Shown here piece by piece: positions 28,557 through 40,125 of a stretch of 64,000 nt of DNA (positions are counted from its first letter, which is position 1; each line of letters starts with the position of its first letter). The notes below the pieces were generated by a model that had not been told where the DNA came from, did no database searches, and was given only the letters and a program-made list of their open reading frames with translations. A program made the position numbers and the translations under genes. The stretch is from Acidobacteriaceae bacterium. GTDB taxonomy: Bacteria > Acidobacteriota > Terriglobia > Terriglobales > Acidobacteriaceae. The stretch lies in contig JANXZS010000199.1 of NCBI GenBank assembly GCA_025355385.1, positions 18,946 through 82,945 on the forward strand. Reading direction: 5' to 3'.

Positions 28557-29999
28557 CTACTTCGCGGAACTGATCGCCTTCAGATAGCGGTAGTAGAACT
28601 CGACGGCCTGGTAATACGAGTTGACTGGGACGCGTTCGTCTTTGCCGTGGGCGCGCATGTCGTTGCTCTCTAGGGCGATCGCCGAAAATCCGTAGCTGGG
28701 GATTCCGGCGGCAGCCATGTAGATGCTGTCAGAAGCTCCCGTCTCCATAATAGGTACAACAGGCGCGCCCGGCCAGAACTCGGCAGCAATGCGCTCCAGT
28801 GGCTCGAAGACCTCGGGGAGCGGCGGCGGTGGCGAGATGACGGTGCGCTCAGGTGCGGTGTCAAAAACTTCTCCGGCATCGTTCACGTATTTCACGGTGA
28901 TCTTGTCATCATCGAAGACAGTGCTTAACTGCTTGCGGATCTGCTCTGGCGAGTGGCCGGGGAAGATGCGGCAATTGACGTTGGCCTGTGCCATCTGTGG
29001 AAGCGCGTTGTTGGCGTGGCCCGCGTTGAGGCGGGTCGCAACGCAGGTGGTCCGCAGAGTGGAGTTGTAATGCGGGTCCTGCGAGAGTCGCCTGATAGCT
29101 TCTGGATCGGGCACTGGTTTGAGGATGGCCGTCATGTCTGCTGCCATCTGGCCCTCGGCGCGTGAGGCCAGGCGGGTGAAATAGGTCTTGGTGACCGGGT
29201 TCAACTCGAATGGGAAGACGTAATGCTCCAGTCGCACAAGCGCATCGGAAATGTGATAGATAGCATTGTCGGGCCGTGGCAGAGAACTATGGCCTCCGGG
29301 ATTGGTGACCGTTAGCTGATAGTCCGCATACACCTTTTCAGTAGCTTCCACTGCGACGAGCAGTGGTTTGCCCTGGCTCAGATCGATGCCGCCCGAATCA
29401 GGGTTGATGACGAATGCGGCGTCTACCAGATCGCGGTGATTCTTCAATAGCCACGCGACGCCATTCGATTTGCCACCCTCTTCATCGGCGGTCAGGGCAA
29501 GTATGATGTCGCGATCCGGCTTGTAACCTTCCTTCCACAAGCGAATGAAGTCGGCCACAAACAGAGCATCATCCTCCTTCATGTCCTGTGTGCCACGGCC
29601 GTAGTAGAACCCTTCCTTTTCGACGAACTTGAAGGGATCGGTGGTCCAGTCCTCACGTCGCGCCTCGACCACATCCAGGTGAGCGATGATGAGGATGGGC
29701 TTCTTCGCGCCGGTGCCGCGATAGCGCACGACCATATTCCCTTTGCGATCATTCGGCCCCAACAACTGCACGTCGGCTGCCGGAAAGCCCGCCTCCAGCA
29801 GCCGCTTTTGCATCGCCTGGGCGGCGACGGTGGTGCTGCCAACAGAGTCGGTCGTATTGATTTCAATCAACTGCTGAAAAATGTCGTGGGCGAGCTGGCG
29901 GTTCTGGGTATCGGCTTGTTGTGCGTGCAACTGGGCGGCGGGGTCGATTGCGGCGGCGAGTAGCAGGGTTGTGCAGGCCCTGAGGGCAACACTTTTCAT
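28557..29999 (-). CDS. Secreted M20-family metallopeptidase
   Basis: Zinc-dependent exo- or dipeptidase of the M20/M25/M40 family, 480 residues, exported (signal peptide MKSVALRACTTLLLAAAIDPAAQLHAQ). The metal and catalytic motifs are complete: AHLDVVEA (His107, Asp109), YGRGTQDMKEDD (Asp139), ADEEGG (Glu173-174) and the late AHGKDERV histidine. The dimerisation domain occupies the middle, starting near YADYQLTVTNPGGHSS. It is a lone gene, divergent from the 58-residue protein at 30150. The natural peptide substrate is not predictable. Confidence 0.9.
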   Translation of the reverse strand: MKSVALRACTTLLLAAAIDPAAQLHAQQADTQNRQLAHDIFQQLIEINTTDSVGSTTVAAQAMQKRLLEAGFPAADVQLLGPNDRKGNMVVRYRGTGAKKPILIIAHLDVVEARREDWTTDPFKFVEKEGFYYGRGTQDMKEDDALFVADFIRLWKEGYKPDRDIILALTADEEGGKSNGVAWLLKNHRDLVDAAFVINPDSGGIDLSQGKPLLVAVEATEKVYADYQLTVTNPGGHSSLPRPDNAIYHISDALVRLEHYVFPFELNPVTKTYFTRLASRAEGQMAADMTAILKPVPDPEAIRRLSQDPHYNSTLRTTCVATRLNAGHANNALPQMAQANVNCRIFPGHSPEQIRKQLSTVFDDDKITVKYVNDAGEVFDTAPERTVISPPPPLPEVFEPLERIAAEFWPGAPVVPIMETGASDSIYMAAAGIPSYGFSAIALESNDMRAHGKDERVPVNSYYQAVEFYYRYLKAISSAK

Positions 30000-30149
30000 G
30001 CAGGCTCCGAAGATAGCGTTCAGTGGGAAGTCAAACTATCGCGATGAGCCGATTGTAGCGTTTCTGGGATAGACAGATAAGCTGTCTGCTTCTGCTGGTT
30101 CGAGGAATTATGCCGAGAGGATACAATCCAACCAGGGGGACCAGAGAAA

Positions 30150-30326
30150 ATGCCCTATTTTGAGCCCAACCCAACCAGCGGCAAACCAGGCACCAGAACT
30201 CCACGAAGCGGCAAGGCAGGCGGCGTGAACAGTGGCGTGCCCAAGGGTGGAAAAGTAAAAGCACCGAAGGTGAATCTGCCGCCCACGGTCCGCATGCCCA
30301 AGTCTCCAGGCACCACCAACAAGTAA
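30150..30326 (+). CDS. Small Gly/Pro/Lys-rich protein of unknown function
   Basis: A 58-residue frame starting at ATG 30150, with AGGGGGA about nine bases upstream. The product is strongly biased: Pro, Gly, Lys, Thr and Ser dominate, with motifs GKPGTRTPRSGKAGG, PKGGKVKAPKVNLPP and MPKSPGTTNK, and no hydrophobic core. It should be disordered and cationic. It lies between the M20 peptidase (divergent) and gatB. The good ribosome binding site and non-random composition argue for a real gene; no function is known to me. Confidence 0.55.
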   Translation: MPYFEPNPTSGKPGTRTPRSGKAGGVNSGVPKGGKVKAPKVNLPPTVRMPKSPGTTNK

Positions 30327-30482
30327 ATTTTGCGGCTATTGGCAAAATGAGCTACGAAGTCCTGCTGCGTCTTGCGGGAGAAGCGCCACTGATCCGCTGT
30401 GCTTTCCTTCCCTGCAGAGCCGCTAGAGGAGCAGGGATTGTGGATTTTTGCTGAGCGTGCGCTGCTAGAATCAGGAGCAACC

Positions 30483-31958
30483 ATGGCTGCCACAACCAGT
30501 ATTACCCCTGAGATCCTTGCCAAGTACGAGCCTGTCATCGGCCTTGAGGTCCACGTCCAGTTGCTGACGGAGACCAAGGCTTTTTGCGGTTGCTCCTCAA
30601 AGTACGGAGCCGAGCCCAACACCCACATCTGCCCAAACTGCCTGGGTCTGCCCGGTTCCCTGCCCGTTCTGAATTATCGGGCCGTGGAGTTCGCCGTACT
30701 CGCGTCGATGGCCATCCACTGCGAGGTGCGGGAGCGCTCCATATTCGCGCGCAAAAACTACTTCTATCCTGATCTACCGAAGGGCTACCAGATTTCGCAG
30801 TACGACAAGCCCCTGGGCGAACATGGGTGGATCGATATTCCTACGCCAGCGGGCTCCAAGCGTATCGGCATCACGCGCCTTCATATGGAGGAAGATGCGG
30901 GCAAGAGCATCCACGACGGTTTCCCTGACTCGGCCACACGCACGTACGTCGATCTGAACCGCTGCGGCACTCCGCTCATCGAGATCGTGAGCGAGCCCGA
31001 CATGCGCACGCCGGACGAGGCTTACGAGTACCTCACGCGACTGAAAGAGATCCTGCTTTATACGGGGGTCAGCGACTGCAACATGGAAGAGGGTTCCCTG
31101 CGATGCGACGCAAACGTGAGCGTGCGACCGCGCGGGCAAGAGGAATTTGGCACCAAGGCCGAAGTGAAGAACGTAAACAGCTTCCGCTTTGTTCGCGCTG
31201 CTCTCGAGTATGAGATCGAGCGCCAGGTGGAAGTGATCGAAACGGGCGGGCGCGTGGTGCAGGAGTCGAGGACGTGGAACTCGCAAGAGGGCCGCACGTA
31301 TTCTATGCGGTCGAAGGAACAGGCGCACGACTATCGCTACTTTCCCGAACCAGACCTGCCGCCGCTGATCGTTAGCGCGGAGTGGAAGGCGGAGATTGCG
31401 AAGTCGATGCCGGAGCTCCCTGAGGCGCGGCGCGCACGCATGATCGCCGAGTACGATCTAACGGAACAGGATGCGCAGACATTGACGGCGACGCGTGAAT
31501 TCGCGGACACCTTTGAGGCATCGGCGAAGAAGGCCAAGAGTGCGAAGCGGCTGACGAATCTTTATCTGAGCGAACTCACAGGAAGGCTGAAGGCTGCAGG
31601 CCTTGAGCTGGCGCAGTCGCCAGTCACGATGGATGGGCTGGTGGTCGCGTCGGATCTGGCGGAGAAGGGCGATCTATCCAGCAGGCAGCTTAAACAGATC
31701 TTCGATATCGCGTTTGAGAAGAATGAGGATTTCCCGGTTGTGTACGAACGCGAAAAGCCGCAGCAGATCAGCGACCCGGCCGAGCTTGAATCGATGATCG
31801 ACCAGATCATCGCGGGGAACCCGAAGCAGGTAGAGCAGTACCGAGCCGGCAAGAAGACGGTCGCGGCCTTCTTTGTTGGCCAAGTGATGCGCCTCTCGAA
31901 GGGGCAGGCGAATCCCGCGCTGCTGAACGAACTAGTGACGAAAAAGCTCGATGCCTGA
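30483..31958 (+). CDS. gatB: Aspartyl/glutamyl-tRNA amidotransferase subunit B
   Basis: Kinase/transfer subunit of GatCAB, which converts Glu-tRNA(Gln) and Asp-tRNA(Asn) to the amidated forms. It is a full-length 491 residues. The start at ATG 30483 has AGGAG seven bases before it, although the frame opens earlier. The conserved opening YEPVIGLEVHVQLLTETKAFCGC, the zinc site with HICPNCLGLPG and the SDCNMEEGSLRCDANVS block are all present. The helical and YqeY tail domains end in VGQVMRLSKGQANPALLNEL. gatA and gatC are not adjacent. Confidence 0.97.
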   Translation: MAATTSITPEILAKYEPVIGLEVHVQLLTETKAFCGCSSKYGAEPNTHICPNCLGLPGSLPVLNYRAVEFAVLASMAIHCEVRERSIFARKNYFYPDLPKGYQISQYDKPLGEHGWIDIPTPAGSKRIGITRLHMEEDAGKSIHDGFPDSATRTYVDLNRCGTPLIEIVSEPDMRTPDEAYEYLTRLKEILLYTGVSDCNMEEGSLRCDANVSVRPRGQEEFGTKAEVKNVNSFRFVRAALEYEIERQVEVIETGGRVVQESRTWNSQEGRTYSMRSKEQAHDYRYFPEPDLPPLIVSAEWKAEIAKSMPELPEARRARMIAEYDLTEQDAQTLTATREFADTFEASAKKAKSAKRLTNLYLSELTGRLKAAGLELAQSPVTMDGLVVASDLAEKGDLSSRQLKQIFDIAFEKNEDFPVVYEREKPQQISDPAELESMIDQIIAGNPKQVEQYRAGKKTVAAFFVGQVMRLSKGQANPALLNELVTKKLDA

Positions 31959-32142
31959 GGCTGGCGGTTCATGACCAGGATGCCTTATTGATCGACTCGC
32001 GAAGGCCACTTGAACCGCCTTACCATACTAGCCTCGAGTCTTCTGCGGATTCGATATAAGTCACCCAACCGACGATTGTTGCGTTCGGCGAAGGCGTGTG
32101 TCGCAGCGCGTAAAGATCCTCCCCATCCGGCGTCAGTCTGCC

Positions 32143-32640
32143 TTAAACCATCGCTGTGCTATCAAGGAAGTCGGAACCCCAGCCGGGGTGGAAGCCGCCC
32201 TGCCGCAGCAGGGTGCTGATTTGCGCCCAGTGGCGAATGCCATGAATCATGATATGGACGAACAGCTTGCGACGGCTTACCGAAAACTGCCGTCCGCTGC
32301 GGGTAGTGAAGTGGATTACCTCTCCGGCATGGGACTCGCTGGTGCGCTCAATGAAACGGCGAAGATTCCTGCGGCCCTCGTCTGCCAGCGAGAACAGTAC
32401 CTCGGGAGCAGTAACCGGATCGTTGTCGTATCCGTGCACAGGCTCGCCCAGTAGTCGCTGCGAGTGGCGCAACTGCACCGCGACAATATGGTGGACAAGC
32501 TCTCCCACGGTTTTCGAGCCAGCCACATCACAAAGGACTTCAAGCGCCTGTGGACGCGCTTCAAACCACGTTTGCCATTTCACCGCGTTAGCTTCATTGT
32601 CGGCCAGCAATTCTTTGAACGTAATCCCCGGAGTATGCAT
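32143..32640 (-). CDS. DinB-family protein
   Basis: Four-helix-bundle protein of the DinB/YfiT-like superfamily, about 165 residues. The typical three histidines of the metal site appear in VGELVHHIVAVQLRHSQ and IHGIRHWAQI. Members include thiol-dependent S-transferases and stress-induced proteins; substrate is unknown. ATG 32640 (MHTPGITF) is preferred because GGAAGAGG lies upstream, giving the usual N-terminal helix. It ends convergently with gatB and lies directly downstream of purD on the same strand with a 29-nt gap, so the two may be co-transcribed. Confidence 0.82.
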   Translation of the reverse strand: MHTPGITFKELLADNEANAVKWQTWFEARPQALEVLCDVAGSKTVGELVHHIVAVQLRHSQRLLGEPVHGYDNDPVTAPEVLFSLADEGRRNLRRFIERTSESHAGEVIHFTTRSGRQFSVSRRKLFVHIMIHGIRHWAQISTLLRQGGFHPGWGSDFLDSTAMV

Positions 32641-32669
32641 CGGTGCTGCCTCTTCCTGCCCCTCGTCCC

Positions 32670-33950
32670 TCACAGTAGTCCGTGTTTCGACCTCAGCGCT
32701 CTATGTCCAATGTCCCGACGATAGTACATTCCGTCGAAGTGGATCTTGGCAAGTGCGTCATATGCGAGCCCGAGAGCAGACTCCAGATTCCCTGCCGCGG
32801 CCGTTACCCCCAGGACGCGTCCGCCACTGGTCAGGTATTCGCCTTCAACCAGTGTGGTCCCTGAGTGGAAGACCTGCACGCCAGGAAAGGTTTCGATCAG
32901 GCCAGTAATAGCCTTTCCCGTCGCATATGTACCAGGGTAGCCCTCAGAGCTCGCAATGACGCAGGCAGAGGCACCCGGGCGCCAGCGGAATTCGGTCTCG
33001 CTCAGGCGGCCTTCAACGCATGCCTCAAGGCCCTCAACCAGATCACTCTCCAGGCGCACAAGGATGGCCTGCGTCTCTGGATCGCCGAAGCGCGCATTAA
33101 ATTCGAGCACCACGGGGCCGCGAGCGGTCATCATCAAGCCCACATACAGCACGCCGACAAAGGGCGCGTCCTCAGCAGCCATGCCATCGATGGTTGGCTG
33201 GGCCACGTGATTCAACAGCCACTCCCGCATTTTGTCGTCGACAATGTTGTCGGTGGAGTAGGCGCCCATCCCGCCTGTATTAGGCCCCTTGTCTCCTTCG
33301 CCGATGCGCTTGTGATCCTGCGCCGCAACCAGCGGCACCACGTGCTTGCCGTCGCTCAGCAGCAGGAAGGAGACCTCTTCTCCTTCAAGAAACTCTTCGA
33401 TTACGACCGAGCGCTCGACGGCGCCCAGCAGTTCCCCGGAAAAGAGTCCTGCAACGGCATCCAGCGCCTCGCGTTTCGACTGACAGATGAACACTCCCTT
33501 ACCAGCTGCCAGGCCATCGGCCTTTACCACCACTGGCGCGTGGAAGAGGTCCATGGAGTCATGTGCCTCCTGCTGACTTGTGCACACGGCATAGGCGGCG
33601 GTCGGGATATTGTGGCGCTGCAGGAAGCGCTTGGCGAAGGCCTTGCTTGTCTCCAGCATGGCAGCAGCCCGCGTTGGGCCGAAAACGGGAATACTGCGAC
33701 GTCGCATCTCGTCCACCAACCCGAGTGAGAGGGGCAGTTCGGGTCCCACAACGGTCAGGTCAGGTTTTTCCGCTGCTACCACTCGAAGCAGGTCGCCGAG
33801 GTCCTTCTGGCTGACGGCAACGCAGCGGGCCGCGGACGCAATGCCACCATTCCCGGGGGCGCAAACGACCTCGTCCACTCGCCGAGAGTTGCGGATGGCC
33901 CACACGAGGGCGTGCTCGCGGCCTCCTGATCCAATGACGAGAACTTTCAT
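32670..33950 (-). CDS. purD: Phosphoribosylamine--glycine ligase (GAR synthetase)
   Basis: Second step of de novo purine synthesis: joins phosphoribosylamine and glycine with ATP. The N-domain opens with MKVLVIGSGGREHALVWAI, which fixes the start at ATG 33950 rather than the longer open frame. The ATP-grasp part has KADGLAAGKGVF, the phosphate-binding and acid segment EEFLEGEEVSFLLL and the GMGAYS block, then EFNARFGDPETQ. At 426 residues it is complete. Other pur genes are not in the window; a DinB gene follows by 29 nt and mntH is divergent. Confidence 0.96.
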   Translation of the reverse strand: MKVLVIGSGGREHALVWAIRNSRRVDEVVCAPGNGGIASAARCVAVSQKDLGDLLRVVAAEKPDLTVVGPELPLSLGLVDEMRRRSIPVFGPTRAAAMLETSKAFAKRFLQRHNIPTAAYAVCTSQQEAHDSMDLFHAPVVVKADGLAAGKGVFICQSKREALDAVAGLFSGELLGAVERSVVIEEFLEGEEVSFLLLSDGKHVVPLVAAQDHKRIGEGDKGPNTGGMGAYSTDNIVDDKMREWLLNHVAQPTIDGMAAEDAPFVGVLYVGLMMTARGPVVLEFNARFGDPETQAILVRLESDLVEGLEACVEGRLSETEFRWRPGASACVIASSEGYPGTYATGKAITGLIETFPGVQVFHSGTTLVEGEYLTSGGRVLGVTAAAGNLESALGLAYDALAKIHFDGMYYRRDIGHRALRSKHGLL

Positions 33951-34127
33951 AGCGTGCCTGCTCCTCTTCCCATGTTGCCAAAGGGCTATCTCAGCAAACG
34001 GTACCCGCAAAGTCAAACTGGACCGCGAACGCCATTCTACGGACTCTTGCCGCCGCATCTATACTGAGGCGTAGCGGCACCTGTTCCGGCCGCGCCTGTA
34101 CCTCTGTCTCAACTCAGCATTTATCCC

Positions 34128-35465
34128 ATGGCCATGGCTACCCCACCTGCGGCGCAGTCCCCTCAAAGATCGCGCTGGCGCTCCAGTCTTCGGCTGCCCA
34201 AATTGCGGACCGGAGAGCTTTGGTACTACTTCGGGCCAGCCTTCGTGGCCAGCATTGCGTATATCGATCCCGGCAACTTCGCCACCAACTTCGATGGGGG
34301 CACCCGCTTCGGATACAAGCTGTTGTGGGTTCTGTTGTGGTCAAATGCGATGGCGATTCTGATCCAGTACCTCTCCGCCAAGCTGGGTATCGCCACCGGC
34401 CGCACGCTACCGCAGAACTGCCGCACGCATTTCACTCGGCGCACAACAATAGGCCTCTGGGTCGCGGCCGAGGTTTCCGCGCTGGCGACGGATCTGGCGG
34501 AGTTCCTAGGCGCAGCGCTGGGTTTCTACCTGCTTTTCGGCCCGTGGGTGGCACGATATGGTTTTGCCAAGCCGACGATACTGCTGATGGCAGCCGTTGC
34601 TGCGGCGATTTGTGTCTTCCTCATCCTCGCCTTCGAATTATGGGGATTTCGCAGCCTGGAAATCGCCATCATGGCGTTCGTTTTCGTAATCGGCGCCTGT
34701 TACCTGGTAGAGCTGTTTTTCGTACACCTCGACTGGAAGCAGATCGCCTTCCACACTGTTGTGCCAATGATCGACCGCAAGAGCATTTATATTGCGGTTG
34801 CCATGCTGGGCGCGACCGTCATGCCGCACGTGATCTATCTGCACTCTGCGCTGGTGCAGCCGCGCGCATTTTCAGACAGTCAGAGTGCCCCCAAGGCTGC
34901 ATACCTGAAGCAGCTGCGCCACCTGCGCTTCGAGGCGATCGATGTCTTCGCCGCGATGAACGGTGCGTGGCTGGTCAATTCCGCGATGATCGTGGTGGCA
35001 GCAGCGGCATTCGCCGGAACGGGGCGGGCGGGCATGTCGATCGAGGAAGCGCATCAGACTCTCGGGCCCCTGCTCGGGCCAATTTCGGCCACTGTGTTCG
35101 CGGTGGCGCTGCTGTGCTCCGGGCTGTCTTCGTCGACGGTCGGAACCATGGCGGGGCAGATCATCCTCGAAGGGTTTCTCGAAGTCCGCTTCAGCATTTT
35201 TCTGCGGCGGCTGCTCACCTTGCTGCCGGCAATTGCCGTCATCGCCATCGGCCTGGATCCGCTGAAGATTCTTATCCTGTCGCAGGTAGCCCTCAGCTTC
35301 ACTCTGCCCTTTGCCCTGATCCCTCTGCTGCTCTTGACCAACAATCCGGCGGTGATGGATCGCTTCGTCAACGGCCGCGTTACCCGTGTTATGGGCTGGA
35401 TCACAGTCGCAATCATCCTCGGGCTGAACGCGCTGCTGCTCTGGATGACGGCCACGGGGGGTTGA
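34128..35465 (+). CDS. mntH: Nramp-family divalent metal transporter
   Basis: Proton-coupled Mn/Fe importer of the inner membrane, 445 residues with about eleven membrane spans. The metal-site signature in TM1 is DPGN (residues 47-50) and TM6 has the matching motif in ATVMPHVIYLHSAL. The N-terminal tail before TM1 is unusually basic and long. The gene is divergent from purD. I see no Mn riboswitch or clear MntR box in the 177-nt upstream gap, so regulation is unknown. The gene symbol follows family usage; Mn selectivity is inferred from the DPGN/MPH pair. Confidence 0.92.
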   Translation: MAMATPPAAQSPQRSRWRSSLRLPKLRTGELWYYFGPAFVASIAYIDPGNFATNFDGGTRFGYKLLWVLLWSNAMAILIQYLSAKLGIATGRTLPQNCRTHFTRRTTIGLWVAAEVSALATDLAEFLGAALGFYLLFGPWVARYGFAKPTILLMAAVAAAICVFLILAFELWGFRSLEIAIMAFVFVIGACYLVELFFVHLDWKQIAFHTVVPMIDRKSIYIAVAMLGATVMPHVIYLHSALVQPRAFSDSQSAPKAAYLKQLRHLRFEAIDVFAAMNGAWLVNSAMIVVAAAAFAGTGRAGMSIEEAHQTLGPLLGPISATVFAVALLCSGLSSSTVGTMAGQIILEGFLEVRFSIFLRRLLTLLPAIAVIAIGLDPLKILILSQVALSFTLPFALIPLLLLTNNPAVMDRFVNGRVTRVMGWITVAIILGLNALLLWMTATGG

Positions 35466-35616
35466 GTTGAGAGCGAGTCTGAGTAAGAAGATTTCACATT
35501 TTGTTGATGAAAGGCTCATTACTGAATCAATCGACGACGATGTTTGAAAAACCGAAACTTCTACTCCAGATGGAGTAGGCAAAACAATAGACTTTTCGAG
35601 AGCGTGGAGAAAGAAT

Positions 35617-36516
35617 GTGACTACCCCGAAAGGCCAGTTTTCACCGGCTTATTTTGAAGACTTGGAGGCGGGCGCGGCGGAGCAGTTCGACGAAGCTCAA
35701 CAGAAGGTTGCGGGCGAAAGAACCAAATTCTTCGAACAGCTAGCCTTGCTGAGCGGGGGCGCTATTATCTTGAGCGTTTCTCTCCTCAGTACCCTGTTTG
35801 GGAAGGTTGTCGTATACGGTTCTATAGTGCTTATCATCGGCTGGTTCGCCCTACTGGCTGCCTTACTATCCTCTCTTTACAGGGCATTACAATACCAGCT
35901 CTACATAATAGAAGCCTCGATGGCGCACTACATGAAGACGCTTGCCTCGAAAAAGATAGCGCTGCACCAAAGAGCGAGCCAAGGCGCGATGGTTGTGGCT
36001 CCGCCTGACGAAGAAGGCAGGCCGATTCAAAGGTCTGCGGAAGAATTAAAGCAGGCCGCAGCGATGCTATACAGGTGCAGCGAACAGAGGGGAAAAAATG
36101 CTGCTCGGCTCTTCCAAAAAGTTCAAATCTCCGAGAAGATTGCGGTGCATAGTTTTTGGATCGGCGCGCTCGCCTTGGCGCTGTTTGCAGGATATAACCT
36201 TTTAAAGGTCCCGATTGGCAAGTCAGCGGTCGAAAGTCTCCATTTGTCGCCGGCTAAACAACGACTCATATCCCCACCGGATAGAAGTGCTGGCTTTGAG
36301 CGTGCAGCCTCCTGTTTGGAGTCTGATCGGTTGACATCTCTGTGCACAAAGCAGAACTTCAAGCCGGGGAATGATCCCTTCACCGATATCGGCGTCTATG
36401 AAGTTCCATTACCTTCTCTCACACAAGTACCTGAAGGTTATCAATTAGAACCCAATGGAAAGGATTGTGAGACCGCATTTCAATGGGCAAACTACTGTCG
36501 CATAAATCCTAAGTAG
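35617..36516 (+). CDS. Three-TM membrane protein of unknown function, lower GC
   Basis: Starts at GTG 35617 with GGAGA six bases upstream. The 299-residue product has an acidic N-terminal helix, two closely spaced membrane spans (about residues 44-88), a long charged helical segment (about 90-180, coiled-coil-like), a third span (HSFWIGALALALFAGYNLL, about 181-199) and a C-terminal soluble domain with four or more cysteines. I do not recognise a family. Base composition is visibly more AT-rich than in the flanking mntH and acnA genes, which hints at horizontal acquisition. A 7-bp hairpin with a 4-nt loop (35561-35578) stands 38 nt before the start. acnA follows after 21 nt. Confidence 0.7.
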   Translation: MTTPKGQFSPAYFEDLEAGAAEQFDEAQQKVAGERTKFFEQLALLSGGAIILSVSLLSTLFGKVVVYGSIVLIIGWFALLAALLSSLYRALQYQLYIIEASMAHYMKTLASKKIALHQRASQGAMVVAPPDEEGRPIQRSAEELKQAAAMLYRCSEQRGKNAARLFQKVQISEKIAVHSFWIGALALALFAGYNLLKVPIGKSAVESLHLSPAKQRLISPPDRSAGFERAASCLESDRLTSLCTKQNFKPGNDPFTDIGVYEVPLPSLTQVPEGYQLEPNGKDCETAFQWANYCRINPK

Positions 36517-36537
36517 GGATGAAGGGAAGGCAAGGGC

Positions 36538-39354
<2,817 letters not shown>

Positions 39355-39766
39355 TTGACTGCTTCGGCCCCCGGCCCGCGAGCCTCCTGAGCCAGACACG
39401 GAACGGTGCTCATGCGACGGCACGGTTTACGGGCGCAGTTGACCAACTCGTTAAGCCCTGGCGGGAGAGTTCGCCCGGTGACAGAATAAAAACACGCACA
39501 AAAATGCCGGGTCAAACAAATAAGCGAAAGAAAAGGTCCCGGAGAAACCGGAACCTTGTTGTGCGGGACTCATGCAGAGGTTTTGTGCAGAAGCAGGGAT
39601 CGTGTGATGTATCCAGCGTGAACGGTGTGGGCATTTTCTTGATGAAATGCCTGCAGAGATCTGTGGCTCACCTTACAGTAACCCTGCGTCTGCTGTAGTG
39701 TCGGTCGGCAATATTTCCCCAGATGATGCGGGGCGGCGTGGTTTTTTGGCCCGACTTATGGTGTCG
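39355..39766. other. Convergent intergenic region downstream of acnA
   Basis: No gene accepted. A hairpin at 39533-39557 (AAGGT and ACCTT around CCGG/CCGG, loop AGAAA, one mismatch) could be the acnA terminator, although a T-run is missing. The rest holds the structured repeat at 39587-39698. A 64-codon frame at 39504-39698 runs through the repeat and is judged spurious. Confidence 0.45.
39587..39698 (+). repeat. Structured intergenic repeat, copy A
   Basis: A 112-bp element that recurs at 52983-53095 with about 88 percent identity (13 differences by eye). Its ends pair as a long stem (GCAGA and GCAGGG against CCCTGC and TCTGC, one mismatch). Inside is a hairpin GGCATTTTC / GAAATGCC and a smaller one CTGT / ACAG. 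It lies between convergent acnA and the small membrane protein gene. It may be a REP-like palindromic element or a structured RNA at transcript ends. Confidence 0.65.
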
Positions 39767-39970
39767 CTAGATTCCCATACCGTAATCGGCAGTAGGCATC
39801 CTGTCTCCGGCATGCGAGTAGAAGTCGTAAGGCGTGCGGCGCTTGAATTTGTAGCGCTGGCGCAGTTCGCGCCCGACGAAGACACCGACTGCGGCTACGC
39901 TAAGCGCTAGCGAGGCCCAGCCGATGGTCTTGATGGTGTTGCTTTCATATCTTGATTCAGGCAGAGTCAT
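39767..39970 (-). CDS. Small single-pass membrane protein
   Basis: A 67-residue product from ATG 39970, with AAGGAAA upstream; ATG 39991 in frame is an alternative. One membrane span (TIGWASLALSVAAVGVFVG, about residues 14-32) is followed by a strongly basic stretch (RELRQRYKFKRRTPYDFY) and a short tail. The family is unknown to me. It is transcribed towards acnA, with the structured repeat between them. Confidence 0.6.
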   Translation of the reverse strand: MTLPESRYESNTIKTIGWASLALSVAAVGVFVGRELRQRYKFKRRTPYDFYSHAGDRMPTADYGMGI

Positions 39971-40125
39971 TACGGCAGTTTCCTTTTCCATCCCCGCTGC
40001 TTCATCTCCCGATCCATCCCTGCGCAGGGCGGCACATATGCATACTTTCTAAAATAATCATAGCGTAGCATTCGCTGTCTTTGCTCTAACACCTTGAGGG
40101 CATATGGGTAGACCAGCCGTTCTTT

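Noticed and set aside
34220..35470. 416-codon open frame overlapping mntH in another plus-strand frame
   Set aside because: Product is Arg/His/Gly-rich with no membrane spans or motifs; mntH shows complete Nramp signatures in its own frame.
39504..39698. 64-codon frame downstream of acnA
   Set aside because: Its second half is the repeat element also found at 52983-53095, where the frame is not kept.
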